This document shows, in pieces, positions 1 through 8,529 of a stretch of DNA of 64,000 nt (position 1 is its first letter; each line of letters begins with the position of its first letter). Under the pieces are notes generated by a model. It made no database searches. It saw only the letters and a list, made by a program, of their open reading frames with translations, and was not told the origin of the DNA. The stretch spans positions 62,001-126,000 of the forward strand of contig CACAYM010000004.1 of assembly GCA_902536765.1 (NCBI GenBank), written 5' to 3'. Made by a program: the position numbers and the translations under genes. The DNA comes from an uncultured Pelagibacteraceae bacterium. Lineage in GTDB: Bacteria > Pseudomonadota > Alphaproteobacteria > Pelagibacterales > Pelagibacteraceae.

Positions 1-395
1 ATTCTTAGAATCATTTTACATTTTAAATTAAAAAGAAAATTTAACATTAAGGGAAGAGATGTTATTAAATGAGCAATAAAATAACATTCTTTTTCTTTTT
101 TTAAAAATTTCAATAATGGCACAAAAGAAATTACAAATATAAAGATATATAATATCCTACTTTTCAAATATCCTGTATTTGGAAAATATTTGATTAGATT
201 TGGAAAAAAATTAATTACTTCAACTTCATTATCGTTAAAAATTTTTATATGTTTGTTCCATTCACCAAAAACATTGATAATTTTGACTGAGTTTTTTCCT
301 TTAGCAAATTTTTTTGCGGCTATAGCAGAATTTAAACACGATTTAATTGTTCCAACATTACCAATAAATGGTGACCAATAAACTAGATTATACAT
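1..395 (-). CDS. Glycosyltransferase, group 1-like (C-terminus outside window)
   Basis: An open frame runs leftward from an ATG at 393-395 to the window edge without a stop, giving the first 131 residues. The N-terminus (MYNLVYWSPFIGNVGTIKS) and the stretch HLITSLPLML near residue 110 resemble the N-terminal half of GT4 (group 1) glycosyltransferases of surface polysaccharide synthesis. A hydrophobic segment lies near residues 82-95. The sugar-nucleotide-binding half is off the window, so donor and acceptor cannot be named. The gene begins 21 bases after tRNA-Arg and has the same orientation. A small opposite-strand frame at 190-381 is taken to be its shadow. The family call rests on N-terminal resemblance only. 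Confidence 0.6.
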   Translation of the reverse strand, partial: MYNLVYWSPFIGNVGTIKSCLNSAIAAKKFAKGKNSVKIINVFGEWNKHIKIFNDNEVEVINFFPNLIKYFPNTGYLKSRILYIFIFVISFVPLLKFLKKEKECYFIAHLITSLPLMLNFLFNLKCKMILR

Positions 396-416
396 ATTCT
401 CATTAAGTTAAATTAA

Positions 417-493
417 TGGCGCGCCCTGAAGGATTCGAACCTCCGACCCACGGTTTAGAAAACCGTTGCTCTATCCAGCTGAGCTAAGGGCGC
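417..493 (-). tRNA. tRNA-Arg (anticodon TCT)
   Basis: A full cloverleaf reads on the minus strand. The 7-bp acceptor stem is GCGCCCT/AGGGCGC. The D arm is GCTC..GAGC. The anticodon stem ACGGT/ACCGT holds the loop TTTCTAA, giving anticodon TCT for AGA/AGG codons. The T loop is TTCGAAT. The discriminator is G and CCA is encoded (417-419). AGA is the main arginine codon expected in so AT-rich a genome, so this should be a heavily used tRNA. It sits 26 bases after trkH and 21 bases before the glycosyltransferase. Confidence 0.97.
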
Positions 494-519
494 AATTTTA
501 ATATACTTATATAATTAAA

Positions 520-1926
520 CTAATTTTTAAAAAAGAATTTTTTAAAAATAATAAGTATAGAGAGTAATTCAACTCTCCCGATAATCATAAATATTATTAA
601 AAAATATTTTGACGTATAACTAAACTGATCAAAATCAAGACCGTTTGTGCCTGTCATATGAGAGTTAACAGTATTCATCAGTGTTAATATAGATAACTTA
701 AATGAATTATCTAAGCTTAGACCTGATATTGATAAAATGCTGGTTAAAAATATTAAAGATACTATAAAAATTAGTATAGATAGAAAATATTTATAAAAAT
801 CTGAATTATCCATTATTTTATCTGAAAACCATAACTTATTTATAAAAATATTTTTTGGCTTGGCATTTGAAATTATTTCGTTCAAGGAGAATTGAAATAA
901 AGAAACTATTTTTAAAAATCTTAAACCTGAACTGGTAGAAAAAAATGAGCCTCCTATTATAATTAATACCAAAAAAATGAACGACATATTTATAGGTATA
1001 TTCTTAAAAGATATGCCAATATTTGAAACGCTGCTAGCAATAGATAAAAATATTATTGAAAAATTTAAATTTTTATCACTAAATAAAAAAAAGCTAAATA
1101 ATAATACTAAAAGATAAATAATTAAATAAACATCCTCTTGAAGTAATTTCAAACCTCTTTTTTTATAGACTAATAAATTATATGAAAAAAAAAGACTAAA
1201 AAAAGATACTAACATCAATAAAGAAAAAACTATAATTTTTATATGAGTATTAAGAATTACCTCTAAATTATTAACAGGCAAAAAACCACCTGATGAAATT
1301 AATGACATTGACAAATTCAAGGAAATAAAAGATCTAAAATCAAATAGATTTAATACGATAAAGATTATAAATGTTAAAAAAACATAGAAAATAAATATTT
1401 TAAAAGCCTGTTTTAAAATTTCTGCAGAGTTAATTGTGAGAAAATTTGTAAGTATTTTCTTTAAATTGTCATCAAAAATATCAATAAGCAAAATAATTGA
1501 GAATAAAAAATATAATCCACCTAACCATTGAGATGATGATCTCCACAAAATTAGGCTTTCGTCTAAATGTTTTATGTTATCAAATATAGTGAACCCAGTT
1601 GAAGTAAATCCTGAAACAGCTTCAAAATATGCATTTAAAAAGGTTATATTGTAAATACTAAAATAATAAGGCAATGCTATTAATATTGGTAAAAATATGT
1701 ACCCCAAAATTACTGATACAATTTTGGTGAAAACACTGATTTTAAATTCACTTTTTTTAAAGAAAAAAAAACTAAATAAGGGAATAATTGTAAATATTAA
1801 CGTATAAAAATAACTATCAACGTTTAAATATAAATCAAAATAATATGAATATAAAATATTTAAGAAACACAAGAAGCTTATTAAAATATTAAAAAATCTT
1901 AAATAATAAATACTAAATTTCAACAT
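520..1926 (-). CDS. trkH: TrkH potassium uptake transmembrane subunit
   Basis: Pore-forming subunit of the Trk/Ktr potassium transporter in the inner membrane. The 468-residue protein is hydrophobic throughout, with about ten membrane helices and four re-entrant loop filters: SGFTSTGF (105-112), LISSGGF (209-215), SVSNIG (299-304) and VNSHMTG (420-426). The third conserved cluster GGSFFSTSSGLRF (325-337) matches the TrkH region involved in gating. Its start overlaps the trkA stop (TAATG), so TrkH and its cytosolic partner TrkA are probably translationally coupled. Length is close to the usual 480 residues. Coupling of trkA to ntrYX is common in alphaproteobacteria; trkH directly downstream completes the transporter locally. 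Confidence 0.93.
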   Translation of the reverse strand: MLKFSIYYLRFFNILISFLCFLNILYSYYFDLYLNVDSYFYTLIFTIIPLFSFFFFKKSEFKISVFTKIVSVILGYIFLPILIALPYYFSIYNITFLNAYFEAVSGFTSTGFTIFDNIKHLDESLILWRSSSQWLGGLYFLFSIILLIDIFDDNLKKILTNFLTINSAEILKQAFKIFIFYVFLTFIIFIVLNLFDFRSFISLNLSMSLISSGGFLPVNNLEVILNTHIKIIVFSLLMLVSFFSLFFSYNLLVYKKRGLKLLQEDVYLIIYLLVLLFSFFLFSDKNLNFSIIFLSIASSVSNIGISFKNIPINMSFIFLVLIIIGGSFFSTSSGLRFLKIVSLFQFSLNEIISNAKPKNIFINKLWFSDKIMDNSDFYKYFLSILIFIVSLIFLTSILSISGLSLDNSFKLSILTLMNTVNSHMTGTNGLDFDQFSYTSKYFLIIFMIIGRVELLSILIIFKKFFFKN

Positions 1927-3299
1927 TAAGTCGCACTAATACGAAACATATTTTCGACTACCGCAATTTGATCATTTTTTGCAAGAAAGACTACTCTGTC
2001 ATCTTTCTGAAATACAAAATTTGATCTTGGAATAATTATATCCTCACCTCTTAAAATTGCTCCAATTCTTATTTCATCAGGTAAATTTGCGTTTTTTAAT
2101 TCTTTATTTACAAGTTCAGAAGTTTCAATTATTTCTGCTTCGATAACCTCATACTGACCATTTAGAATACTATAAGCCGATTCAATAGTACCTTTATGAA
2201 CATGTTTTAAAATACTAGAAACAGTACTCATTCTAGGATCGATTAAATCATCAATTTTTAAGGAAGATTGAAGCAATGAATAATTTGATTTGTTTGTTAG
2301 TGCCAATGTTTTTTTATTTTTAGAAAATTTTTCGACAAGCACACTTGCCATTAAATTGTCCTCGTCATCATTTGTTAAAGCCAAAACAGTTTCAATCTCC
2401 TCTAAATTAGCTTCTGATAAAACATCTTCGTCTAATGCATCTCCATTGATGATTATTGAATTATTAAGTTCATTAGCTATAAATTCAGCTCTCTCTTTGT
2501 TTTTTTCAATAATTTTAATTCTGACAGACTCTAACGTTTCTTCAATATTTTTTGCTAAATTAAATCCTATATTTCCTCCACCAATAATTAATATTTTGTT
2601 TGAAATCTTTTCATTATGTCCAAAAGCTATAAGCGTTTTTGCCATTTGAGAGGAATTAATTATCACATATGCTTTGTCATCTTTCTCCATTACATCACTT
2701 TTTTTTAATATTTTAAATTTTTCTTTTCTAATAACACCTAAAATATTAGCCTCTAAATCAGGAAATTTTTTTGTTAATTCATTTAATTTTATATTCTTTA
2801 TAGGACAATCATTTTTAATAAAAATTTCTAATAATCTTATTTTATTTTCAGCAAAAGGTATATTGTCTAAAGCTCCTGGGGCCTCTAATTTTCTTTGTAA
2901 TGATTTTGCAATTTCAAGTTCTGGTGAAATAATAACATCTATAGGTAAATTTTCTTTGTTATACAATTTAGAAAATTTCGGATCTAAATAATTCTGTGAT
3001 CTAATACGAGCTATTTTTTTTGAAATTTTAAATGTTGCATATGCAATCTGGCATATAAGCATATTTATCTCATCATTTCGTGTTACAGCAATAATCATAT
3101 CGGCATCTGCACCATTGGCTTTTTCCAAAATAGATGGATAAGTTGCTTTTCCAACAATTGCATTAACATCAAGTGAATCTTTTATTTTTTGTATATCTTC
3201 ACTAGACTGATCTATTACAGTAATTGAATGATTTTGTTCACTTAAAAGTTTAGCTATAGTGAAACCAACTCTCCCCGCACCGCAAATTATTATATTCAT
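1926..3299 (-). CDS. trkA: TrkA, NAD-binding regulatory subunit of potassium transport
   Basis: Peripheral cytosolic subunit that binds NAD(H) and gates TrkH. The 457 residues hold two RCK_N/RCK_C pairs: a first Rossmann motif GAGRVG (7-12), a second GGGNIG (240-245), and TrkA-C domains after each. I chose the ATG at 3297-3299 rather than a TTG one codon upstream, because MNIIICGAGRVG is the family N-terminus. This start overlaps the ntrX stop (TGATG), and the stop overlaps trkH. The order ntrY-ntrX-trkA is a standard alphaproteobacterial neighbourhood, so the potassium system is probably co-expressed with the NtrYX pair. Confidence 0.94.
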   Translation of the reverse strand: MNIIICGAGRVGFTIAKLLSEQNHSITVIDQSSEDIQKIKDSLDVNAIVGKATYPSILEKANGADADMIIAVTRNDEINMLICQIAYATFKISKKIARIRSQNYLDPKFSKLYNKENLPIDVIISPELEIAKSLQRKLEAPGALDNIPFAENKIRLLEIFIKNDCPIKNIKLNELTKKFPDLEANILGVIRKEKFKILKKSDVMEKDDKAYVIINSSQMAKTLIAFGHNEKISNKILIIGGGNIGFNLAKNIEETLESVRIKIIEKNKERAEFIANELNNSIIINGDALDEDVLSEANLEEIETVLALTNDDEDNLMASVLVEKFSKNKKTLALTNKSNYSLLQSSLKIDDLIDPRMSTVSSILKHVHKGTIESAYSILNGQYEVIEAEIIETSELVNKELKNANLPDEIRIGAILRGEDIIIPRSNFVFQKDDRVVFLAKNDQIAVVENMFRISAT

Positions 3300-4654
3300 C
3301 AATTCAGATCTTTTATATTAAGCCCTTTTAATTTTCTGTGTAATGCTGATCTTTCCATTCCAATAAATTTAGCCATCTTAGATATATTTCCTCCAAATTT
3401 TTTTAATTGAGATGACAAATACTCTTTTTCAAAATTTTCTCTAGCTTCTTTTAAAGGTACAGACAAAGATTTTTCATGAAACACATTTTCACCTTCTGAA
3501 ATTTTTAATGACTCCTTAATTATACTAAATATCTTTTCAGGACTATCTGGTGATAGTATAGCTATTCTTTCTATCAAGTTTCTTAATTCTCTAACATTAC
3601 CAGGCCAAGAATAATCAATTAAATTATGGTTATTTGGATCAATAATAAACTTTTTAAGATTATAATTTTCAGCAATTTTTTCTGAGAAGTATTTAATTAA
3701 TAAAGGTATATCTTGAACTCTTTTATTTAAGGGTTCGATGTTAATTTGAAATACATTTAATCTATGAAATAGATCTTCTCTAAAATTTCCCTGAGATATT
3801 TCATAATTAATGTCTGTAGAAGTAGAACAAATTATTCTTACATCAACTTTAATATCATGATTCCCATTAATTCTTTTAAATTTTTGGTCTGTTAGAACTC
3901 TTAAAATTTTCGATTGTGTTTCTAGAGGTATCTCTGAAACTTCGTCAATCAAAAGAATTCCTCCTGAAGATTTTTCTAGAGCACCATAAGAAATTGATCC
4001 ATCTTCCTTCTCTTCACCAAACAATTCCTGCTCGTATTTTTTTACATCCAATAGAGCACCATTAAGTATTATAAAAGGCTTATTTCTTCTATTTGAAATT
4101 TTATGAATTTTACGAGCTATCAGTTCTTTTCCAGATCCAGTTGGACCACAAATAAAAACTCTTGACTCAGTTGTTGATACTTTTTGTATCTGATCATTTA
4201 TTTTATTTATATTGTTGCTTGAACCAATTAGATCAAATGAGTGAAAAAGTTTAGTTTCTAAATATTTATTCTCTTTAATTAAGTTATAATTTTCTGATGC
4301 CCTCTTTATAAAGTTCATTAATCTTTCTTTATCAAATGGTTTTTGTATAAATTCAAATGCTCCTGATTTAAGCGATTTTACAGCCATTTCTATATTCGCA
4401 TGCCCAGAGATAATGATTACAGGTATATCTTTATTTTTTTGTTTGATGTGATTAAGTAGCTCAATTCCATCATTGTCACCCTTATCTAATTTTACATCTA
4501 TAATAGCTACTTCAGGCAACTTTTTATCAATTTCTTTTAATGCCTGATTATAATTTGCTGCAACTCTAGTTTTATATCCAGCATCGGAAATAAGGTCATC
4601 TAAAATATTCCTTATATCAGGGTTATCATCAATAATTAAAATTTCTGTAGACAT
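3299..4654 (-). CDS. ntrX: NtrX-type response regulator (AAA+ and Fis HTH)
   Basis: Cytosolic transcription regulator, partner of NtrY. The receiver domain spans residues 1-120, with phosphoacceptor D53 and K105. The AAA+ domain spans about 140-370, with Walker A GPTGSGKE (160-167) and Walker B LLIDEVSE. The C-terminal Fis-type helix-turn-helix lies at about 421-442. The L1 loop, where sigma-54 activators carry GAFTGA, instead reads GEEKEDGSISYGALE (213-227). It therefore probably does not open sigma-54 promoters and more likely acts on sigma-70 promoters as activator or repressor, as proposed for other alphaproteobacterial NtrX proteins. It lies one base downstream of ntrY and overlaps trkA. 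Confidence 0.92.
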   Translation of the reverse strand: MSTEILIIDDNPDIRNILDDLISDAGYKTRVAANYNQALKEIDKKLPEVAIIDVKLDKGDNDGIELLNHIKQKNKDIPVIIISGHANIEMAVKSLKSGAFEFIQKPFDKERLMNFIKRASENYNLIKENKYLETKLFHSFDLIGSSNNINKINDQIQKVSTTESRVFICGPTGSGKELIARKIHKISNRRNKPFIILNGALLDVKKYEQELFGEEKEDGSISYGALEKSSGGILLIDEVSEIPLETQSKILRVLTDQKFKRINGNHDIKVDVRIICSTSTDINYEISQGNFREDLFHRLNVFQINIEPLNKRVQDIPLLIKYFSEKIAENYNLKKFIIDPNNHNLIDYSWPGNVRELRNLIERIAILSPDSPEKIFSIIKESLKISEGENVFHEKSLSVPLKEARENFEKEYLSSQLKKFGGNISKMAKFIGMERSALHRKLKGLNIKDLN

Positions 4655-4655
4655 T

Positions 4656-6431
4656 TTAGACAGGTAAATTTATTTTGATTGTTGCTCCAATTTTTTTCTC
4701 AACAAGTTTTAAAGTTCCATTATGATCATTAATTATTTTATTAACTATAGGAAGACCTAAACCAGTACCATTACTCTTTGTTGTGAAATATGGTTTAAGC
4801 AAATCATCCAAATTTTTACTACTAAATCCTAGACCATTATCACTAATAATGATTTGTATATAATCATCTTTTTTTAAAATTTCTATATCAATTTTCTTTG
4901 TAAAATCGGGGCTTTTTGAGAATTTCTCTTTTAAACTTTCAATAGAGTTTTTAAAAAGGTTTGTAAAGATTCTATTTAATTGCTCTGAGTCACAATTTAT
5001 ATTTAATGGTTCATTGAAGGAATTAAAGGTTATATTTACCGATTTATCAATTTCATTCATCAATAATATATTTTCTTTAATTATTTTCACAATATTATGT
5101 TTTTTTAAAATAGGTTTTGGCATTCTAGCGAAATCAGAAAATTCATTTATTAAATTTTCTATTTGTTTAATTTGCTTATTTATAATTTTTAAATTTTCGT
5201 TAAAATTTGATTTATCATTTTCACTCATTAAATTTGAAAACTTTGAATTAAATCTATCAATAATTAACTGTATGGGAGTTAGAGGATTTTTAATCTCATG
5301 AGCTAATTTTCTAGCTACATTTTCCCATGCTTCATGTCTTTCAGTAAGAAGTAATTTATCTTGTTGGGTTTTTAAACGATCAATCATCAGGTTGAAATTT
5401 TTATTAAGTGACTCAAGTTCTTTGTCTGTTTTTATCTCAGGAACTTTTGTATCCAAATTTCCTCTGCCAATACTCATTGATGCGTTTACTAAATTATTAA
5501 TTGATCTGAAAAAACGTGAGGAGAACCTTATGGCTATTGAAACGCTTAGAAACAGCATTAAAGAAACAACTATTAAATAAATTAATATAAAAGAGATTTG
5601 TATACCTGTTCTTTTATCTTCAACTGTATAATAAAAATTGAGTGCTTCCTGGGACTCTGTCAAAAATTTCGAAATATCTTCTTCTAAATATTTAACAACA
5701 TATATGTATGTGTTTTTATAATTAGGCAGCTTAAGTATTGCAGCAGATTTATTCTCAAATGCATTTATAATTTTTAAAGGTCTGTTATCTTTCATTACTA
5801 AATCGAATGCTTTTTGTTCTGGTGCTATGAATTTCTTCATATCATTTAAAGTTGACATAATAATTTTTTTTTGATCAGTTATTATATGAATCTCATCTAC
5901 ATTTCTTAAAATTTTTTGGTTTATTAAGAATTTTTTAAAATCTAGTGGATCGCTTTGATAAAAATTTCCGCTTTTGTTTATATCGAAAGCTATCATCACA
6001 ATATCGCTCTCTATCTTATTTCTTACATCCTGCACATAATTTTTAGCTAACTCATAAGAGTTGTTGACAGCGGTTGTAATTTTTTTATCAAAATATTTCT
6101 CTAAAGCAAAAGAAAATAAAAAGAGAGAAAAAATTGATATGAGTATTGATGGTATTAAAGTGAATAGAGCAAAAAAAGTAATATATTTTTTATTTGATTT
6201 TGAGCCTTTTACATCAATTTCATTTTTAATCGATTTTTTTATTTCACGAAAAACAAAAATAAAGAAGAATAATAATAATACTATGTTTACAAGTAACAAA
6301 TATTGTAAATTGACCTCATTTAATTCAATAAAACTTTTATCAATAAATGTTAAAAATGTAATAAAACCAACAAATAAGGTAATAAGAAAGATTAAAATAA
6401 TAAAAATATTTTTTTTGATAAATTCAAGCAT
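4656..6431 (-). CDS. ntrY: NtrY-type sensor histidine kinase lacking PAS
   Basis: Membrane sensor kinase of the NtrY/NtrX pair, 591 residues. Membrane segments appear near residues 9-30, 43-61, 84-108 and 275-300, with an extracytoplasmic region of about 165 residues between the third and fourth. A HAMP domain (about 300-355) runs straight into the HisKA helix with LAHEIKNPLTP (H378). The HATPase_c domain shows N-box NLFKNSIESL (491-500), DNGLGF (531-536) and GTGLGL (555-560). There is no room for the PAS domain that NtrY proteins usually carry between HAMP and HisKA, which accounts for the short length. It is the first gene of ntrY-ntrX-trkA-trkH and is divergent from ispDF across 34 bases. 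Confidence 0.92.
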   Translation of the reverse strand: MLEFIKKNIFIILIFLITLFVGFITFLTFIDKSFIELNEVNLQYLLLVNIVLLLFFFIFVFREIKKSIKNEIDVKGSKSNKKYITFFALFTLIPSILISIFSLFLFSFALEKYFDKKITTAVNNSYELAKNYVQDVRNKIESDIVMIAFDINKSGNFYQSDPLDFKKFLINQKILRNVDEIHIITDQKKIIMSTLNDMKKFIAPEQKAFDLVMKDNRPLKIINAFENKSAAILKLPNYKNTYIYVVKYLEEDISKFLTESQEALNFYYTVEDKRTGIQISFILIYLIVVSLMLFLSVSIAIRFSSRFFRSINNLVNASMSIGRGNLDTKVPEIKTDKELESLNKNFNLMIDRLKTQQDKLLLTERHEAWENVARKLAHEIKNPLTPIQLIIDRFNSKFSNLMSENDKSNFNENLKIINKQIKQIENLINEFSDFARMPKPILKKHNIVKIIKENILLMNEIDKSVNITFNSFNEPLNINCDSEQLNRIFTNLFKNSIESLKEKFSKSPDFTKKIDIEILKKDDYIQIIISDNGLGFSSKNLDDLLKPYFTTKSNGTGLGLPIVNKIINDHNGTLKLVEKKIGATIKINLPV

Positions 6432-6465
6432 TGTGTAATAAATTCATTATCTTATATATAACGAA

Positions 6466-7575
6466 ATGAGTAATTGTTTTATAATACTAGCTGCGGGACA
6501 AAGCAAAAGGTTTAAATCAATTAATTTAAAGCAATATACATATTATAGAAATAGACCTCTATTTGAACATACATTAGATAAAATATTAGAATGTAAACTC
6601 TTCAAATACATAATTTTAGTAACCAATAAAAAATCATTTATTAAAAAGAAATATTTATCAAAAATTAAGGTTTTAAAAGGAGGAAAAGAAAGGAGCGATT
6701 CTTCTTTAATCGCCATTACATATGCTAAGAGGTTTAAAGTCAGAAATATCTTAATCCATGATGCAGCAAGACCAAATTTTTCACTTAAATTAGTTAAAAA
6801 TTTATTATTTAATTTGAAAAAAAATAAAGCTGTTGTGCCATACATTTATTCTACAGATGCAATTAAATACAATGTTAAACAATCGCTATTTAATTTAAGA
6901 AAAGAAAATATTTATTTAGCACAAACTCCCCAAGGTTTTAGGTTCAAAGATATATATAATTTAGCAAAAAAAAATAAAAACAAGATTCAGGATGAGTCTA
7001 GCCTGTTCATTAATAATAACTATAGAGTTAAATTTATTAAAGGTGAAATAGAGAATACTAAAATTACATATAAGAGTGATTTAAAATATATATCAACATT
7101 TTATGGAATTGGATTTGATGTCCACAGACTTGTCAAAGGAAGAAAACTTTATTTAGGTGGATTAGATATTAAATCATCATTAGGAACACTAGGACATTCT
7201 GATGGAGATCCTGTTTTACATGCTATAACAGATGCAATTCTTGGAGCCTGCAAAAAGGGTGACATTGGTCAGAAATTTTCAAATAAAAATTCTAAGTATA
7301 AAAATATAAGATCAACAATATTATTAAGTAGAGTAGTTAAAGAAGTGGAAGAAAATAGTTTTTATATAAATAATCTGGATATTAACATAATAACTCAAAC
7401 GCCTAAAATTTCAAAATATAAACATAAAATTGTTAAATCAATTTCAGATATTTGTGGAATATCGAAAAATAAAATAAATATAAAAGGTAAGACAACAGAA
7501 AAATTGGGATTAATAGGTGAGAAAAAAGCTATTGCTTGTGAAGTAATTGCTTCAATTTCAAAATATGATTTATAA
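6466..7575 (+). CDS. ispDF: Bifunctional IspD/IspF (MEP pathway)
   Basis: A fusion catalysing steps 3 and 5 of the MEP isoprenoid pathway: CTP-dependent cytidylylation of MEP, and cyclisation to 2-C-methyl-erythritol 2,4-cyclodiphosphate. The IspD half (1 to about 208) has the nucleotide-binding motif AAGQSKRF (9-16) and HDAARP (98-103). The IspF half (about 212-369) has the zinc ligands D218, H220 and H252, the GHSDGDP motif (243-249) and KGKTTEKLG near the end. The fusion is typical of alphaproteobacteria and allows channelling or hexamer assembly with IspE, which is not in this window. It overlaps pgpA by 11 bases and is divergent from ntrY. Confidence 0.95.
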   Translation: MSNCFIILAAGQSKRFKSINLKQYTYYRNRPLFEHTLDKILECKLFKYIILVTNKKSFIKKKYLSKIKVLKGGKERSDSSLIAITYAKRFKVRNILIHDAARPNFSLKLVKNLLFNLKKNKAVVPYIYSTDAIKYNVKQSLFNLRKENIYLAQTPQGFRFKDIYNLAKKNKNKIQDESSLFINNNYRVKFIKGEIENTKITYKSDLKYISTFYGIGFDVHRLVKGRKLYLGGLDIKSSLGTLGHSDGDPVLHAITDAILGACKKGDIGQKFSNKNSKYKNIRSTILLSRVVKEVEENSFYINNLDINIITQTPKISKYKHKIVKSISDICGISKNKINIKGKTTEKLGLIGEKKAIACEVIASISKYDL

Positions 7576-8059
7576 ATTTAACTCATTATTCGTAACACTA
7601 TTTGGTATTGGTAGAATAAACAAAATTCCAGGTAGTATTGCATCTTTAGTAACTACTATTTTTTTATTTTTTATATTTCAAATTTTAGATTTATCACCTG
7701 ATCTAGTTTTAATTTGTTTGATTGTAATATTTTTTGTTTCACTTTATTCTATAAATCAGTTTATTAAAAATAAAGAAAATAAAGATCCAAAAGAAATTGT
7801 AATAGATGAATTTATTGGTCAATCAATACCAATATGTTTATATGAAATAGCTCACAAGGGTTCAAAAGAAACTAACGAAGTTTTAATATTCTATTCTATA
7901 ATGTTTATTCTATTTAGAATTTTTGATATTACTAAACCTTACCCCATTAGTTATTATGATAAAAATTTTAAAAATAGTTTTGGTGTAGTTATGGATGATG
8001 TTTGTGCTGGGTTATATGTTGTGGCAGTTATGGTATTATATATAGTTTTAAGCTCATGA
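7565..8059 (+). CDS. pgpA: Phosphatidylglycerophosphatase A
   Basis: Inner-membrane phosphatase that dephosphorylates phosphatidylglycerophosphate to phosphatidylglycerol. The protein has 164 residues from the ATG at 7565. A TTG 18 bases upstream could add six residues, but I prefer the ATG, which overlaps the ispDF stop by 11 bases. Family motifs are IPGSIASL near the N-terminus, the metal-binding DEFIGQ (81-86), FDITKPYP, and a conserved aspartate pair near the C-terminus (VVMDDVCAG). Three or four membrane segments are visible. The stop overlaps the pncC ATG (ATGA), so the two are probably translationally coupled. Confidence 0.9.
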   Translation: MIYKFNSLFVTLFGIGRINKIPGSIASLVTTIFLFFIFQILDLSPDLVLICLIVIFFVSLYSINQFIKNKENKDPKEIVIDEFIGQSIPICLYEIAHKGSKETNEVLIFYSIMFILFRIFDITKPYPISYYDKNFKNSFGVVMDDVCAGLYVVAVMVLYIVLSS

Positions 8060-8529
8060 AAAATCTATCTAACAAAATAGTTAATATACTTAGGACGAAA
8101 AAATTAAAAATTTCTTTTGTGGAGTCATGCACAGGCGGTTTATTAGCTAGTTCGATTACTTCGATTAGTGGATCTTCTAAGATTTTTACTTTAGGAATGG
8201 TTACTTACTCAAATCAATCAAAAATAAATATTTTAAAAGTTCCAAAAAAAATTATAGCCAAATATGGTGCTGTTAGCTACGAGACATGTTTGGAAATGGT
8301 AAAGAATTTGAGTAAAATTAGTCGAACAAATATATCAATTTCTATAACAGGTGTAGCTGGTCCCAAAGGTGGAACTAAAGAAAAACCAGTTGGACTTGTT
8401 TATATTGGGTTAAAGAAAGGAAGTAAAATTGTAGTAAAGAGATATTTATTTAAAAACAAAAATCGAAATTCAATTCAAAAAGCTACAGTTATAAAAGCTT
8501 TAAACCTCATTTTAAGTATTTTTAAATAG
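8056..8529 (+). CDS. pncC: CinA C-terminal-type nicotinamide-nucleotide amidohydrolase
   Basis: Predicted NMN deamidase that recycles nicotinamide mononucleotide to nicotinic acid mononucleotide in NAD salvage. The 157 residues cover only the CinA C-terminal domain: VESCTGGLLAS near residue 23 (catalytic serine region), the glycine-rich TGVAGPKGGT, and EKPVGLVYIG. The frame is open further upstream, but the ATG at 8056 overlapping the pgpA TGA is the sensible start because the domain begins there. No molybdopterin-binding N-terminal domain is present. The 3' end overlaps the convergent ratA gene by 18 bases. Confidence 0.88.
   Translation: MKNLSNKIVNILRTKKLKISFVESCTGGLLASSITSISGSSKIFTLGMVTYSNQSKINILKVPKKIIAKYGAVSYETCLEMVKNLSKISRTNISISITGVAGPKGGTKEKPVGLVYIGLKKGSKIVVKRYLFKNKNRNSIQKATVIKALNLILSIFK

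Noticed and set aside
190-381. Small plus-strand open frame of 63 codons
   Set aside because: It lies opposite a minus-strand frame that reads as a glycosyltransferase N-terminus; its own product is low-complexity and resembles nothing.
2290-2991. Plus-strand open frames inside trkA
   Set aside because: They are antisense shadows with biased composition; trkA has clear motifs across the whole region.
3300-3302. TTG one codon upstream of the trkA ATG as start
   Set aside because: The ATG at 3299 gives the family N-terminus and a TGATG coupling with ntrX.
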